Source: Verrucomicrobiota bacterium (GTDB lineage Bacteria; Verrucomicrobiota; Verrucomicrobiia; Limisphaerales; UBA11320). From it: a stretch of DNA of 64,000 bases. The notes below the pieces were generated by a model. It made no database searches. It was not told where the DNA came from and was given only the letters and a program-made list of their open reading frames with translations. Below are positions 1 to 8,669 of the stretch, piece after piece. The stretch is from assembly GCA_016199985.1 (NCBI GenBank), contig JACQFQ010000043.1, positions 62,001 through 126,000 on the forward strand. The letters run 5' to 3'. Every line of letters starts with the position of its first letter. Position 1 is the stretch's first letter. The position numbers and the translations under genes were made by a program.

Positions 1-205
1 CGGTGTTGGCATCCGGCAGCGCATTGCCCTTAGGATCGGCGCTCTCACCTGAAAGCGTCGCCGCGGCCCGAGACGCGGTGTATTTGATCTGCTTTCCGAA
101 GAGCCCGAAGATGCAGATGCATCCCAAGGCCACCACGGCCAGGACGATCAGATACTCGCTCATCGCCATGCCCAGCTTGCTGTTCTTTGTAACGTTGATC
201 TTCAT
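1..205 (-). CDS. Flp-type prepilin, C-terminus cut by window edge
   Basis: Reading the minus strand from the ATG at 205 gives 68 residues with no stop before the window ends, so the gene is partial. The N-terminus has a short basic leader, then G12 followed by MAMSEY and a hydrophobic helix of about 20 residues. This fits the Flp prepilin processing rule (cut after G, Glu at +5, Tyr at +6). It is divergent from the gene at 426. After the helix both proteins share a KY-x(6)-ATL stretch, which suggests they are paralogues. Inferred role: major or minor pilin of the adjacent Tad machine, cleaved by the prepilin peptidase at 12150. Its full length is unknown, so it could be a short Flp pilin or a long one like its neighbour. 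Confidence 0.75.
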   Translation of the reverse strand, partial: MKINVTKNSKLGMAMSEYLIVLAVVALGCICIFGLFGKQIKYTASRAAATLSGESADPKGNALPDANT

Positions 206-425
206 AAGTCTTAGTCTTTCTTTGGTTAGATTGTTTGTTTCGCTCAACTACTCCTCTCCTTAGGCAGCTTTCATGCCAGCGCTCCGACTCGTTGTCATGG
301 CAGTCTCAACGAACCCCTCCTTCTCGACAACGATCCGAGGGCAGGCAGGCCTGGAGAAAGCGGCGGGGTGCGAACGAGATGGCATGGGGCTTGCCATTCA
401 TGGGTCCGGAACTGAAAGAAAGACC
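206..425. promoter_or_regulatory. Divergent intergenic region between two prepilin genes
   Basis: This 220-base gap separates the divergent prepilin genes and must carry both of their promoters. No clear -35/-10 pair can be assigned by eye. The sequence AAAGAAAGAC occurs just before the plus-strand ATG (415-424). It also occurs, read on the minus strand, 8 bases before the other ATG (214-223). It is purine-rich but not a classical Shine-Dalgarno sequence. Longer open frames here lack plausible starts and are not called. Confidence 0.35.
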
Positions 426-1184
426 ATGAGAATCTTCCCTCGCATCAAGACTCACCGCTCGGCTGGGCTCGCTATGACGGAGTATCTTGTCCTGGTGGCA
501 CTGTTGGCCGTTGGCTTCGTGCTCGCCTCCGGGAGGATTTCTGCCGGCGTGAAGTATCTTGCGGCTCAGTGCGTCGCGACGCTGGAGCAGAAGTCATCGG
601 ACGCGGCAGCTCCCGGTTTGGACGACTTCGCATCGGATCCCGGGGGCGGGTTGGGGGAGAGTCACACCACTCCCACGACCAACCCAACACCCACGAAGAA
701 CACCGCCAAGGACTTTATCGACTCGCTGGCTGGCGTTTCGGATTGGAAGGAAAGGCGGTCGCAGCTGATTGACCGCGCCCTTCAACAAACCAAGGGCGAT
801 TACTCGGCGGCAATCAACGTGATCAAGAGTTGGCGCGAGTCAGATCCCAGCCTCCAAAACAACCCAGACCTCATCAACGCAGGGCACTACGTCAACGCAT
901 CGGCTCAGATTCTAAATGGGGTGATGATCGATATCGTTCAGGCCGAATCCATCACTTACAACATCCTAAAACTGACGGGAATCTGGCAGCTCGCACAAGC
1001 AATACCGAATGCAAGCGCCTACATTGGCGAGAAACTCGGTCATGCCTTGGGAGGCAAAGGACCAGGAAGCGGCTACGTCGCCATTGCCTCTTACCCCACG
1101 GAGGAGTCGTTCCTGTCAGAGCAAGCCGGGATTTTGAACGGATTGATGATCTTGCAGGAGCGGCAGCGCAACCAGAAACACTGA
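426..1184 (+). CDS. Long Flp-type prepilin-like protein
   Basis: The protein has 252 residues. A short basic leader ends at G14, followed by LAMTEY and a hydrophobic helix to about residue 35, the class III/Flp prepilin signature with Glu +5 and Tyr +6. A further ~200 residues follow: a Ser/Thr/Pro-rich linker (about residues 75-95), then a polar segment with no family I recognise. Flp pilins are normally 50-80 residues, so this is a pilin-type N-terminus carrying a large extra domain. The ATG at 426 was chosen because it places the leader correctly; an upstream in-frame ATG at 273 would add 51 unlikely residues. It sits 272 bases upstream of cpaB. Inferred role: minor pilin, adhesin-bearing tip subunit or pseudopilin. 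Confidence 0.7.
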   Translation: MRIFPRIKTHRSAGLAMTEYLVLVALLAVGFVLASGRISAGVKYLAAQCVATLEQKSSDAAAPGLDDFASDPGGGLGESHTTPTTNPTPTKNTAKDFIDSLAGVSDWKERRSQLIDRALQQTKGDYSAAINVIKSWRESDPSLQNNPDLINAGHYVNASAQILNGVMIDIVQAESITYNILKLTGIWQLAQAIPNASAYIGEKLGHALGGKGPGSGYVAIASYPTEESFLSEQAGILNGLMILQERQRNQKH

Positions 1185-1312
1185 TGCTTCGTCGGATCCT
1201 CTCCCCACTTCCCGAAAGACGATAAAAAGCTTTTACGTGGGCTTCGTTCTTCGCTTGCTTTGAGAGGACACTACCGATAGGAAGCCGTTGCTCACGATCC
1301 CGAATCCCCACG

Positions 1313-1435
1313 TTGGCTGCTGACTGGGAGCCTTTGGCGACGATCCGGGAGCTGGCACAAGACCTGCCTAAGGAACGCATCATGCGAGCAATCCACAAAC
1401 TGGGTTTCCACCGCTTGGGAACACAGAATCCCTGA
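1313..1435 (+). CDS. Possible 40-residue ORF, TTG start (weak)
   Basis: A short plus-strand frame in the gap before cpaB encodes 40 residues. It contains a helix-like run (DWEPLATIRELAQDLPKER) ending in GFHRLGTQNP. The only usable start is TTG at 1313, with no clear ribosome binding site. The amphipathic pattern looks protein-like, but the frame is too short to separate from chance and I recognise no family. It may be a small gene or the remnant tail of a lost one. The rest of 1185-1456 shows no gene. Confidence 0.2.
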   Translation: MAADWEPLATIRELAQDLPKERIMRAIHKLGFHRLGTQNP

Positions 1436-1456
1436 AACAGCGAAGCCTGCCATTCT

Positions 1457-2317
1457 ATGAAGAACAAACTCCCCATCATCATCACCCTGCTGTTCGGAAT
1501 CGCGGCTATTTTTGTCGTCCGATCCTACATCGAAAAGATCCAGCAGGACAGTCGCGCTCAATTTCGTGGCGAGCGTATCATTGTGGCTCGCGAGGACCTG
1601 AAGGCCGGCGCCGCCCTCTCGCAGCAAATCCTGGCGGTCAAAGAATTCCCGTCCCGCTTTCTTCATCGTCAATCCATTAAGGAAGGGGAACTGGGTTCGA
1701 TCTTGAGCGCGAAGATTCATCGCGATATCCGGGCCGGCGATCCCGTGCTCTGGTCGGATTTCGAATCTCAGGCGAACAGCGGGTTTTCGGCGACAATCCC
1801 GCAAGGGGAAGGGGCGTACACCGTTTCCATCACCCGCGGAATCAAGCCGGGTTTGGTGCGGGCTGGAGATCACATCGACATCGTGGGCACGTTTACGATG
1901 CCGAAGCAGTCGCAGGCCGCTATCGCCGGCGGCGGCTCCTGGAAATCTTCTCAGGACGTGGTGAACAAGGTTCTCCTGCAGAATGTGACCGTGCTGAGCA
2001 TCGGAGACTCGTACGCGGGCGCTGGATTCGGCCGTGAAAGCTCAGGGGGAGGAGACCTGACGTTGTCCGTGTCGCTACGGGAGGCGCAGGTGCTCATGTT
2101 CGCCGCCGCGCACGGCGAACTGGGCGCCGTTCTGAGGCGAGAAGGATTTAACGAAGTGGCGGCGCCAAAAGATCTGCCACGCATCACCTTTGAGACAATC
2201 GAACAGCTCATTGGAGAAGTCGAAGGCGAGCGAAAAACTCGGAGCGTCGAGCTTCGAAAAGGATTGAACACGACCACGCAGCCTGTGTTTGAGAACCAGG
2301 GAAACCGCAAACCTTAA
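1457..2317 (+). CDS. cpaB: Flp pilus assembly protein CpaB/RcpC
   Basis: CpaB is a periplasmic/inner-membrane Tad component with an SAF domain, thought to help the secretin and possibly bind peptidoglycan. The 286-residue protein starts with a signal-anchor (about residues 5-22). An SAF-type region follows, with IIVAREDLKAGAAL near residues 45-58 and the IRAGDPVLWSDFE motif near 90-103. Length matches the family (about 260-300). It is the first gene of the colinear Tad core, followed 36 bases later by the secretin. Confidence 0.88.
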   Translation: MKNKLPIIITLLFGIAAIFVVRSYIEKIQQDSRAQFRGERIIVAREDLKAGAALSQQILAVKEFPSRFLHRQSIKEGELGSILSAKIHRDIRAGDPVLWSDFESQANSGFSATIPQGEGAYTVSITRGIKPGLVRAGDHIDIVGTFTMPKQSQAAIAGGGSWKSSQDVVNKVLLQNVTVLSIGDSYAGAGFGRESSGGGDLTLSVSLREAQVLMFAAAHGELGAVLRREGFNEVAAPKDLPRITFETIEQLIGEVEGERKTRSVELRKGLNTTTQPVFENQGNRKP

Positions 2318-2353
2318 GCAGCGGCAACATTGACTCTACCCATTTCTTTCACC

Positions 2354-3724
2354 ATGAAACTTAATCGTCTGATCCCCATGTTTGCGCTCGCCATCGGGAT
2401 GGCGACACGGGCCCACGCCCAAGCTCCCGCGCAGGAGTTGGTCATCGTGAAGGGCTCCAGTATATCCATCCCGGTGCCCGAAGGCGTTCAAAGGATCACC
2501 ATTAGCAAACCGAGCGCGATCGACGCCACTGTTGCGGCCGATGGGCAGTCGGTGGTCGTGATGGGCAAGGAGGCGGACGCGAGCGAGCTGCTGATCGAGC
2601 GCCGAAAGGGCGCCAGCGTGCTCTATAACGTCCAGGTCAAGGCCGACCTCGAGACGATCATCAACGATCTGAAAGGGGTGCTCGCGAAGGTGGAGGGGCT
2701 GACGATACGGGGCCACGCGAATCGAGTCCTGCTGGAAGGCACGCTGCTGACTCCGGACGACCAGGCCAAGGTGGAGAAGTGGGCGGCCATCTATGGCGGC
2801 GTCGTTGTCAACGAGACCAAATTCGACTTTAACGCGCAGGCCGAAGCGATCCAGGATGAGCTCAAGGAAGCGGGCCTCTCCGGCGTCAAGGTCAAGCACC
2901 GCAACGGCACTCTTATCCTCGAAGGCACGGTGATGAGCGAGTTGGAGAAGCGAAGGGCTGAAGAGCGCACGAAGCTTTACATCCCAAAGGTTCTGAACCA
3001 GATCGAGGTGCGCGAGGCCAACATCGAGTCGGACCTCACGTTTGTCCAGGTAAATGGCGATCGCAGCTCCTCCTACGGGAACAACGTCCTGAAGAGTTTG
3101 GGAGTGAGCGGGCAGACGGGAGTGAGCGGCGGGGGGAAAGGCATCCCTTCCATCACCTATGGCGCCAGCGCGTCAGCGGCAGCGCGCATCAACGCGCTGA
3201 CCGGCAACGGCTCGGCCAAGCAGATCCTCAAACAAGACCTCACTGCGAAGAGCGGCCACGAAGCCACCTTCATGCAAGGCGGCAACACGAGCTTCCAGGT
3301 CACTGGACAATCGGGCGGCGACCTCAAGACCGTTGAGTACGGCCTCATGCTGCGGATCAAGCCCACGCTGATGGGACGCGAGGAGGTCGAGACCGAGGTT
3401 TACATACAGGTCAGCGCTCCCAACCCAAAGGGCGGAGGCGCCATCTCGCTGACCAAGTTCGAGACCAGGACCCTTGTAAAGACCCGCTTGGGCGAAAGCA
3501 TCGTTCTGTCCGGTCTCATACAGAGCATCGAAAGCCAGTTTAGCGAAAAGACGCCAGGACTGGGCAGCATTCCGCTTCTGCAGCTGTTCTTCAGTGAAAA
3601 GGGACGCCGCAAGGACAACAGCGAGATGGTGGTCGTGATCACTCCCAAGTTGATCTCCACCGCCACGGACTCCAGCCAGCCTTTCAGCGAGGAAAGGCGC
3701 GAGCTTCTCAAGCAACGCCCCTAA
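2354..3724 (+). CDS. cpaC: Tad secretin with BON-type domains (CpaC/RcpA)
   Basis: This is the outer-membrane secretin channel through which the Tad pilus exits. The ATG at 2354 gives a signal peptide ending at HAQA (MKLNRLIPMFALAIG...). A TTG at 2330 would add eight residues and is less likely. An N-terminal pilus-formation (T2SS-N-like) domain is followed by two BON-like segments (about residues 105-165 and 165-225). The conserved secretin core fills the C-terminal half, including LRIKPTLMG, the KFETRTLVKTRLGESIVLSG segment and a final VVVITPKLI. Length (456 residues) is normal for CpaC. It lies between cpaB and the FHA-CpaF ATPase. Confidence 0.9.
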   Translation: MKLNRLIPMFALAIGMATRAHAQAPAQELVIVKGSSISIPVPEGVQRITISKPSAIDATVAADGQSVVVMGKEADASELLIERRKGASVLYNVQVKADLETIINDLKGVLAKVEGLTIRGHANRVLLEGTLLTPDDQAKVEKWAAIYGGVVVNETKFDFNAQAEAIQDELKEAGLSGVKVKHRNGTLILEGTVMSELEKRRAEERTKLYIPKVLNQIEVREANIESDLTFVQVNGDRSSSYGNNVLKSLGVSGQTGVSGGGKGIPSITYGASASAAARINALTGNGSAKQILKQDLTAKSGHEATFMQGGNTSFQVTGQSGGDLKTVEYGLMLRIKPTLMGREEVETEVYIQVSAPNPKGGGAISLTKFETRTLVKTRLGESIVLSGLIQSIESQFSEKTPGLGSIPLLQLFFSEKGRRKDNSEMVVVITPKLISTATDSSQPFSEERRELLKQRP

Positions 3725-3779
3725 GCCAACGGACGAACGAAGCGATCCACGGCCTCCAAGCAATCATCCTGAAACAAAC

Positions 3780-5375
3780 ATGGGCATCTTGAAAATCATG
3801 GGCGGCGGCTACAAGGGCGAGCAGTTCGAGATCCGGGGTGGATGCGTGACCATCGGTAGTTCCGTGGACTGCGAACTGTACATCCCGAGTTCCAAGGTGT
3901 CCTCCCGCCATGCCCAGCTGTTCGTCGATGAAAAAGTCTGGTGGCTGCGCGACCTGGGGACAATCACGGGAACCGTGCTCAAGAAGCGCAGGATCCAACA
4001 GACCCGAATCCAGGACGGCGACGAGTTTAGCATCGCCGAGTATCGGTTCCTTTTCGCCGACAGCGACGAACTCCTCAAGCAGCGGGACGAAGCGACGATC
4101 GAGGAGACGCGGCGCAGCCTTCACGGGAAATTGGTGCAGGAGCTCGACCTCAAGCGGCTTTCTGCGATCCAAATGGAGGATCGTTTGCTGCGTCGGCGCG
4201 CCTCCGATGCGCTGGACAGGCTTCTCAAGTCTCACCAGCAAAACCTCCCTCTCCAATGCGACCTCGAAGCCCTCAAGAAGGCGATCCTGGACTCCGCCCT
4301 GGGGCTCGGTCCGTTGGAGGATCTCCTCTCCGATCCAGAGGTGACCGAAATCATGGTCAACGCGCCCCACAAGATCTATGTCGAACGAAAAGGGCACGGA
4401 GGGTTCGTGAAAGTTCCTCAAAGCTTCCTCGGAAAGGAGGAAATCCTCACGGCGATTGAACGGATCGTGGGAGGCATTGGCAAACGCATCGACCAGTCCA
4501 GCCCGACTGTGGACGCGCGACTGAAGGATGGATCGCGCGTTCATGCCATCATCCCTCCGCTGGCGTTGGACAGCCCCACCATTACGATCCGGAAGTTCCC
4601 CGCAAAACCGATGGGAATCGAGGAACTGATTCGTGGAGGCAGCTTGAGCCGCCAGATGTCGAAATTCCTGGAGGTGTGCGTCCTCGCGAAAAAGAACCTC
4701 ATCGTCTCGGGAGGCACCGGGTCAGGAAAGACGACCTTGCTGAACGTGCTGTCTTCGTTCATCCCGGAGAGCGAACGGGTGATTACCATAGAGGATTCAG
4801 CGGAACTCAGGCTTCGCCAGGACCACGTCGTGCGCCTCGAGACGCGACCCGCGAACATCGAGGGAGGGGGACAGGTCACGATCCGAGATCTTGTGAGAAA
4901 CGCGCTCCGCATGCGACCTCACCGCATCATCGTGGGAGAATGCCGCGGAGGCGAGGCGTTGGACATGTTGCAGGCGATGAACACAGGCCACGATGGATCG
5001 CTGACAACCCTGCACGCCAACTCTCCGCCCGACGCCCTACGACGACTCGAGAACTTGGTCCTGTTTGCTGCGGAAAGCCTTCCACTCAAGGCCATCCGCG
5101 AGCTGATCTTCTCCGCAGTGCATATCGTCGTGCAGGCGGCGCAACTGCCCGACGGACGTAGAAAGATCACGGCTATCTCTGAGATCACCACCATCCACGA
5201 TGGGGACATTGTGCTGGAGGATATCTTCTGCCTCAGACGCAGGGCCGCGGGCGCTGATGGCAAAACAGGCCGGTTTCATTCGGCCACGGGAGTGATCCCG
5301 GGTTTCATAGAAGAAGCCACGGAGTCTGGGATAAAGGTCGACATGTCGATGTTCGTTCCATTGGGAGAGGTCTAA
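3780..5375 (+). CDS. cpaF: FHA-CpaF fusion, Tad secretion ATPase
   Basis: CpaF/TadA is the VirB11-like hexameric ATPase that powers Tad pilus assembly. The 531-residue protein has an N-terminal FHA fold (about residues 1-95), a linker, then the T2SE/CpaF domain. Walker A is GGTGSGKTT at 311-319 (Lys317). A Walker B/His-box region follows, with IIVGECRGGEALDMLQAMNT and a TLHANSP motif. The FHA part is degenerate: IGSS where phosphothreonine binders have GR, and DLGTITGT where they have an Asn. The SxxH element (VSSRH) is kept. FHA-CpaF fusions exist in other bacteria. The TadB gene follows with 2 bases between. Confidence 0.92.
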   Translation: MGILKIMGGGYKGEQFEIRGGCVTIGSSVDCELYIPSSKVSSRHAQLFVDEKVWWLRDLGTITGTVLKKRRIQQTRIQDGDEFSIAEYRFLFADSDELLKQRDEATIEETRRSLHGKLVQELDLKRLSAIQMEDRLLRRRASDALDRLLKSHQQNLPLQCDLEALKKAILDSALGLGPLEDLLSDPEVTEIMVNAPHKIYVERKGHGGFVKVPQSFLGKEEILTAIERIVGGIGKRIDQSSPTVDARLKDGSRVHAIIPPLALDSPTITIRKFPAKPMGIEELIRGGSLSRQMSKFLEVCVLAKKNLIVSGGTGSGKTTLLNVLSSFIPESERVITIEDSAELRLRQDHVVRLETRPANIEGGGQVTIRDLVRNALRMRPHRIIVGECRGGEALDMLQAMNTGHDGSLTTLHANSPPDALRRLENLVLFAAESLPLKAIRELIFSAVHIVVQAAQLPDGRRKITAISEITTIHDGDIVLEDIFCLRRRAAGADGKTGRFHSATGVIPGFIEEATESGIKVDMSMFVPLGEV

Positions 5376-5377
5376 TC

Positions 5378-6244
5378 ATGCCCTATATCATACTCATCAT
5401 GGCCCTTGGCCTCGTCGGCGCCACCGCGCCATACTGGTTTCCGACGCTCGCCCTGAAACTGAAGACACAGATATTCAGACAGCGCGAACACGTCTCGCGG
5501 GAGCTGGAGTTGATGTTCATCTTCATCTCCGTGGAAAACCTTCAGAAGATCAAATGGGGCTTCGCGGGGGTGCTGGGCGCGCTGGGACTTGTGGTGACGT
5601 GGGAGATGACTCCTCCCGGTCCCTTGATCGCGGCCATGATCTTCGCCGGAGCGGGATACTGGGGTCCGGAGCTCACGATTCTCTACCTCCGAAAGCGACG
5701 ACGGGCTGCCTTCAGCGAACAACTGGTGGACGGCCTGGTGCTGATGGCCAGCGGTCTGCGCGCCGGATACACGCTTCAGCAGGCCATCGAAATGTTGATT
5801 CGCGAGATGCCCGCCCCTTTGAGCCAGGAGTTCCGACTCGTGCAACGGGAATGGATTACGATGAACGTCGACGTCGACACCGCCCTGAGGAACTGCGTTG
5901 AACGCACGAAAGACGAGGATCTGGAGCTCGTGGTGAACGCGATCCAGATCACCCGGCAGCTGGGTGGCAATTTGGCCGAGGTCTTCGACCGAATTGTTTC
6001 CATGGTCAGAGACCGAAAGATCCTGCACGGGAAGGCCGAAGCCCTCACCGCGGAAGGAAAAATGCAGGCGTCCGTGGTGGGTCTTCTCCCGTACGTGTTC
6101 GGCTTCTTCATGATCAAGGTAAACCCGGAGATGATGAAGTTGATGTGGACCACACTTCCGGGGATCCTGGCGATGGGAGCCGTGGTGGTTCTGGACACGG
6201 TGGGCTACATCTGGGTCCGCAAAGCGTCCATGATCAAATACTGA
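5378..6244 (+). CDS. tadB: Tad inner-membrane platform protein TadB
   Basis: TadB is one of two GspF-like platform proteins that couple the CpaF ATPase to pilin extraction. The 288-residue protein has hydrophobic segments near the N-terminus and around residues 65-100. A cytoplasmic T2SSF domain (about 115-240) follows, with ASGLRAGYTLQQAIEM and ITRQLGGNLAEVFDRI. A C-terminal transmembrane pair completes it. The architecture and the position between cpaF and tadC are diagnostic. Confidence 0.9.
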   Translation: MPYIILIMALGLVGATAPYWFPTLALKLKTQIFRQREHVSRELELMFIFISVENLQKIKWGFAGVLGALGLVVTWEMTPPGPLIAAMIFAGAGYWGPELTILYLRKRRRAAFSEQLVDGLVLMASGLRAGYTLQQAIEMLIREMPAPLSQEFRLVQREWITMNVDVDTALRNCVERTKDEDLELVVNAIQITRQLGGNLAEVFDRIVSMVRDRKILHGKAEALTAEGKMQASVVGLLPYVFGFFMIKVNPEMMKLMWTTLPGILAMGAVVVLDTVGYIWVRKASMIKY

Positions 6245-6252
6245 ACTGCGCC

Positions 6253-7110
6253 ATGAACACCATGATTCGCGACACGGCATCGAGATTGGGCGGGTCCTTC
6301 TACGCTAGGTTCGGAAGGATCATGGACGCTTGTTTCGTTTTGACCCAGCATGACCGCCACGGTGCGACCGCCGCTTCGGGCGACGTCAGCGGCCAGGGAC
6401 GGTATGCGACAGCGCTCGAAGATCTCCTGATCACGGCCGGCCGACCTGGTGGCCTGACGGCCATCCACCTCGTTGGCCTGCAGGTTCTCGCCGCGGTGGG
6501 GTTCCCGATTCTCTGGGTGTTGATCCTCTACCAGTCAGGCTGGTTCGAGTTCTTGTTTGAGGGACCCAAACAGATCCTCTTCTATTTGGCGCTCGCGCTC
6601 GCCGGATTTCTTCTCCCCCTGATGAACATCCGGGAAAAGGCCGCGAGCCGGCAGCAATCCGTCGCATTGCAGCTGCCCGACATGCTGGACCTCCTCACCA
6701 TTTCCGTCGAGGCGGGTTTGGACTTCAGCGCCGCCATGAAACGCGTTGTCGAAAAGCACCGTCCGGGAGCCTTGCGCGATGAACTCGAAAGGTGCTTTCA
6801 CGAAACAGAGCGACTGGGAAAGGGAAGAAATGAGGCCCTTCGCGAGATGGCTTCCCGAGTCAGGCTGCAGGACTTGAGCGCGGTGGTATCGGCGCTCATC
6901 CAGGCCAACCAACTGGGCGTGAGCATCGGACCCATCCTTCGCGTGCAGTCGGACATGCTCAGAACCCGCAGGAGCCAGCGGGCTGAGAAAGCGGCCCACG
7001 AGGCTCCAGTCAAGATGCTCGCGCCCTTGATTCTCTGCATCATGCCCGCGGTCTTTATCATGATCCTGGGTCCCGTGATCATTCAAATGATCCGGGATGC
7101 TTCTCACTGA
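6253..7110 (+). CDS. tadC: Tad inner-membrane platform protein TadC
   Basis: Second GspF-like platform protein of the Tad machine, paralogous to TadB. The ATG at 6253, 8 bases after the tadB stop, gives 285 residues; an ATG at 6145 inside tadB would add 36 non-homologous residues. Two transmembrane helices lie around residues 78-125. The T2SSF domain follows, with LPDMLDLLTISVEAGLDFSA and a later LIQANQLGVSIGPILR. A final transmembrane helix contains MPAVFIMILGPVII. Confidence 0.9.
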   Translation: MNTMIRDTASRLGGSFYARFGRIMDACFVLTQHDRHGATAASGDVSGQGRYATALEDLLITAGRPGGLTAIHLVGLQVLAAVGFPILWVLILYQSGWFEFLFEGPKQILFYLALALAGFLLPLMNIREKAASRQQSVALQLPDMLDLLTISVEAGLDFSAAMKRVVEKHRPGALRDELERCFHETERLGKGRNEALREMASRVRLQDLSAVVSALIQANQLGVSIGPILRVQSDMLRTRRSQRAEKAAHEAPVKMLAPLILCIMPAVFIMILGPVIIQMIRDASH

Positions 7111-7118
7111 TTTGTCTC

Positions 7119-8669
7119 ATGATCCACTCGATCACCATTATCGAAGGTCCTGGCAAGGGTAGGCGGGCCACGCTCCAACCAGGACGCACCCTGCTGGGGC
7201 GTTCAAAGGACGCGGACTTCGTCCTGGAGGCCAGCAGCCGGAGCGAGGAAGACCGAATCTCCCGGAGCCACGTTGAAATCTGGATCAAGGACGACCAAGC
7301 CTACGTGAAAGACCTCAGCAGGAACGGAACGCTCCTCGAAGGAAAAGCTCTGGCGAAGTCCGCTCAAATCTCCATCAATCACGGCGAAAAACTAACCGTT
7401 GCCGACATCACTATCCTCTACGAAGGCGCAAAGCCCGCCGCGGAACTCGGCGATCCGAACGCGACACAGGCCCTCAGTGCGGACGAGGCTACCCGCGCGA
7501 TGACGCAGGACACCATGGATCCCACCGTGGCGGCTGAAGCGCATGCCATCGCGGAGCGTCAGCGAAATCGGAGAAAACCCGTGAGCGCGGGTCCCGACAG
7601 TGAGCAAGGGACCAAAGTGCTCTCCGAAACGGACGAAACAAAGGTCATCTCGGAAGACGTGTGGGCTCCCGGCAATCGAAAACCAGCGGAACAACGCTCG
7701 GGCCTGATTCGGTACGCGTCCGCCGCTCTTGTGGTCATTCTCGCCCTGGCGTATTTGAAGCTCTCACGAAACAACCCGAGCGGTCCGGAGGGGAGGATCA
7801 CATACAAGAACGCTGACTGCTCGTTGCAACATCCGGCGAACTGGATTCAGGATCCTGGCAGCCCCTCTCAGGCGTATATCACCACGGGAAGACCTGATAC
7901 GGAAGCGTGGGCTCGAATCACGATCCGCGTGGAGAAGTCCACGATCTACAAGCATGCGGGGATGACCCGTGGGTTCGCCCTCTTCGTTGATGAGATCAGC
8001 AAGCCGAACACCCGGGAGATCGGCCGGCAACGCATGAGAGTCAACAACGCCGATGTGGTTCATTTCAGGTTCGAAATCGGCGCAACAACCGTCCGGGGCC
8101 TTTATGTGCCCAACGGGGACACACGCATCACCGTGCTGGCCGAATGTCCCACAACCTCGTATGCCGACATGCGATCCTCTCAGTTCACAGAGATACTGGA
8201 ATCGTTTCGCCTGACGGGCGACGCCCGTCAGGTCTACGTCGACTACACATCGGACGACAGAGAGGCGGCACAGATCGCTCTGACGAATCCCGGCCTGCTG
8301 TCCGATCGGGTCCGGCAAGAACTCCTCAATGCCGATTCGATGTGGGAGCATCGCGATGTGCGGCTCGATATGCTGCACGGCGCCGTCAAAGGCTATCGGA
8401 AAGCCGTGCAACTCTGCCTGGCGCCCCAAAGTCCCCTGGTTGAATACTCAAAAGCCGCCGAGAAACTGTTCCTGGCAACCGATCTCCTCAACTCCAGGGT
8501 GGCCACTCGTTTCTTCCAGCTTGAAGTCGCACAAAAGCAGGGTCACAAAGAAAAGGCCCTGAGGATCATTGATGAGATCGAGATGATGATCCCCGATAGT
8601 TCGGATCCCTTGAACCAGCGAGCTAAACGAGTCAGCGACCATCTCAGATCAAACTCCGCCCGGCAATGA
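7119..8669 (+). CDS. FHA-domain membrane protein in Tad locus
   Basis: The 516-residue protein begins with a canonical FHA domain (about residues 1-105): GRS, ISRSH and DLSRNGT carry the Arg, Ser/His and Asn used for phosphothreonine binding. An acidic Thr-rich linker follows, with repeated ATQ/ATR/TK motifs that could themselves be phosphorylated. One transmembrane helix lies at about residues 197-217. The remaining ~300 residues are probably extracytoplasmic, with a PsbP/DUF-like beta region (about 225-365) and a helical C-terminus. The start lies 8 bases after tadC, and the end overlaps the next FHA gene by 4 bases. Inferred role: a phospho-dependent scaffold linking cytoplasmic signals to the Tad apparatus. 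The outer domain is not recognised. Confidence 0.75.
   Translation: MIHSITIIEGPGKGRRATLQPGRTLLGRSKDADFVLEASSRSEEDRISRSHVEIWIKDDQAYVKDLSRNGTLLEGKALAKSAQISINHGEKLTVADITILYEGAKPAAELGDPNATQALSADEATRAMTQDTMDPTVAAEAHAIAERQRNRRKPVSAGPDSEQGTKVLSETDETKVISEDVWAPGNRKPAEQRSGLIRYASAALVVILALAYLKLSRNNPSGPEGRITYKNADCSLQHPANWIQDPGSPSQAYITTGRPDTEAWARITIRVEKSTIYKHAGMTRGFALFVDEISKPNTREIGRQRMRVNNADVVHFRFEIGATTVRGLYVPNGDTRITVLAECPTTSYADMRSSQFTEILESFRLTGDARQVYVDYTSDDREAAQIALTNPGLLSDRVRQELLNADSMWEHRDVRLDMLHGAVKGYRKAVQLCLAPQSPLVEYSKAAEKLFLATDLLNSRVATRFFQLEVAQKQGHKEKALRIIDEIEMMIPDSSDPLNQRAKRVSDHLRSNSARQ

Noticed and set aside
1292..1873. 193-residue minus-strand frame opposite cpaB
   Set aside because: Shadow of cpaB with no start signal or family match.
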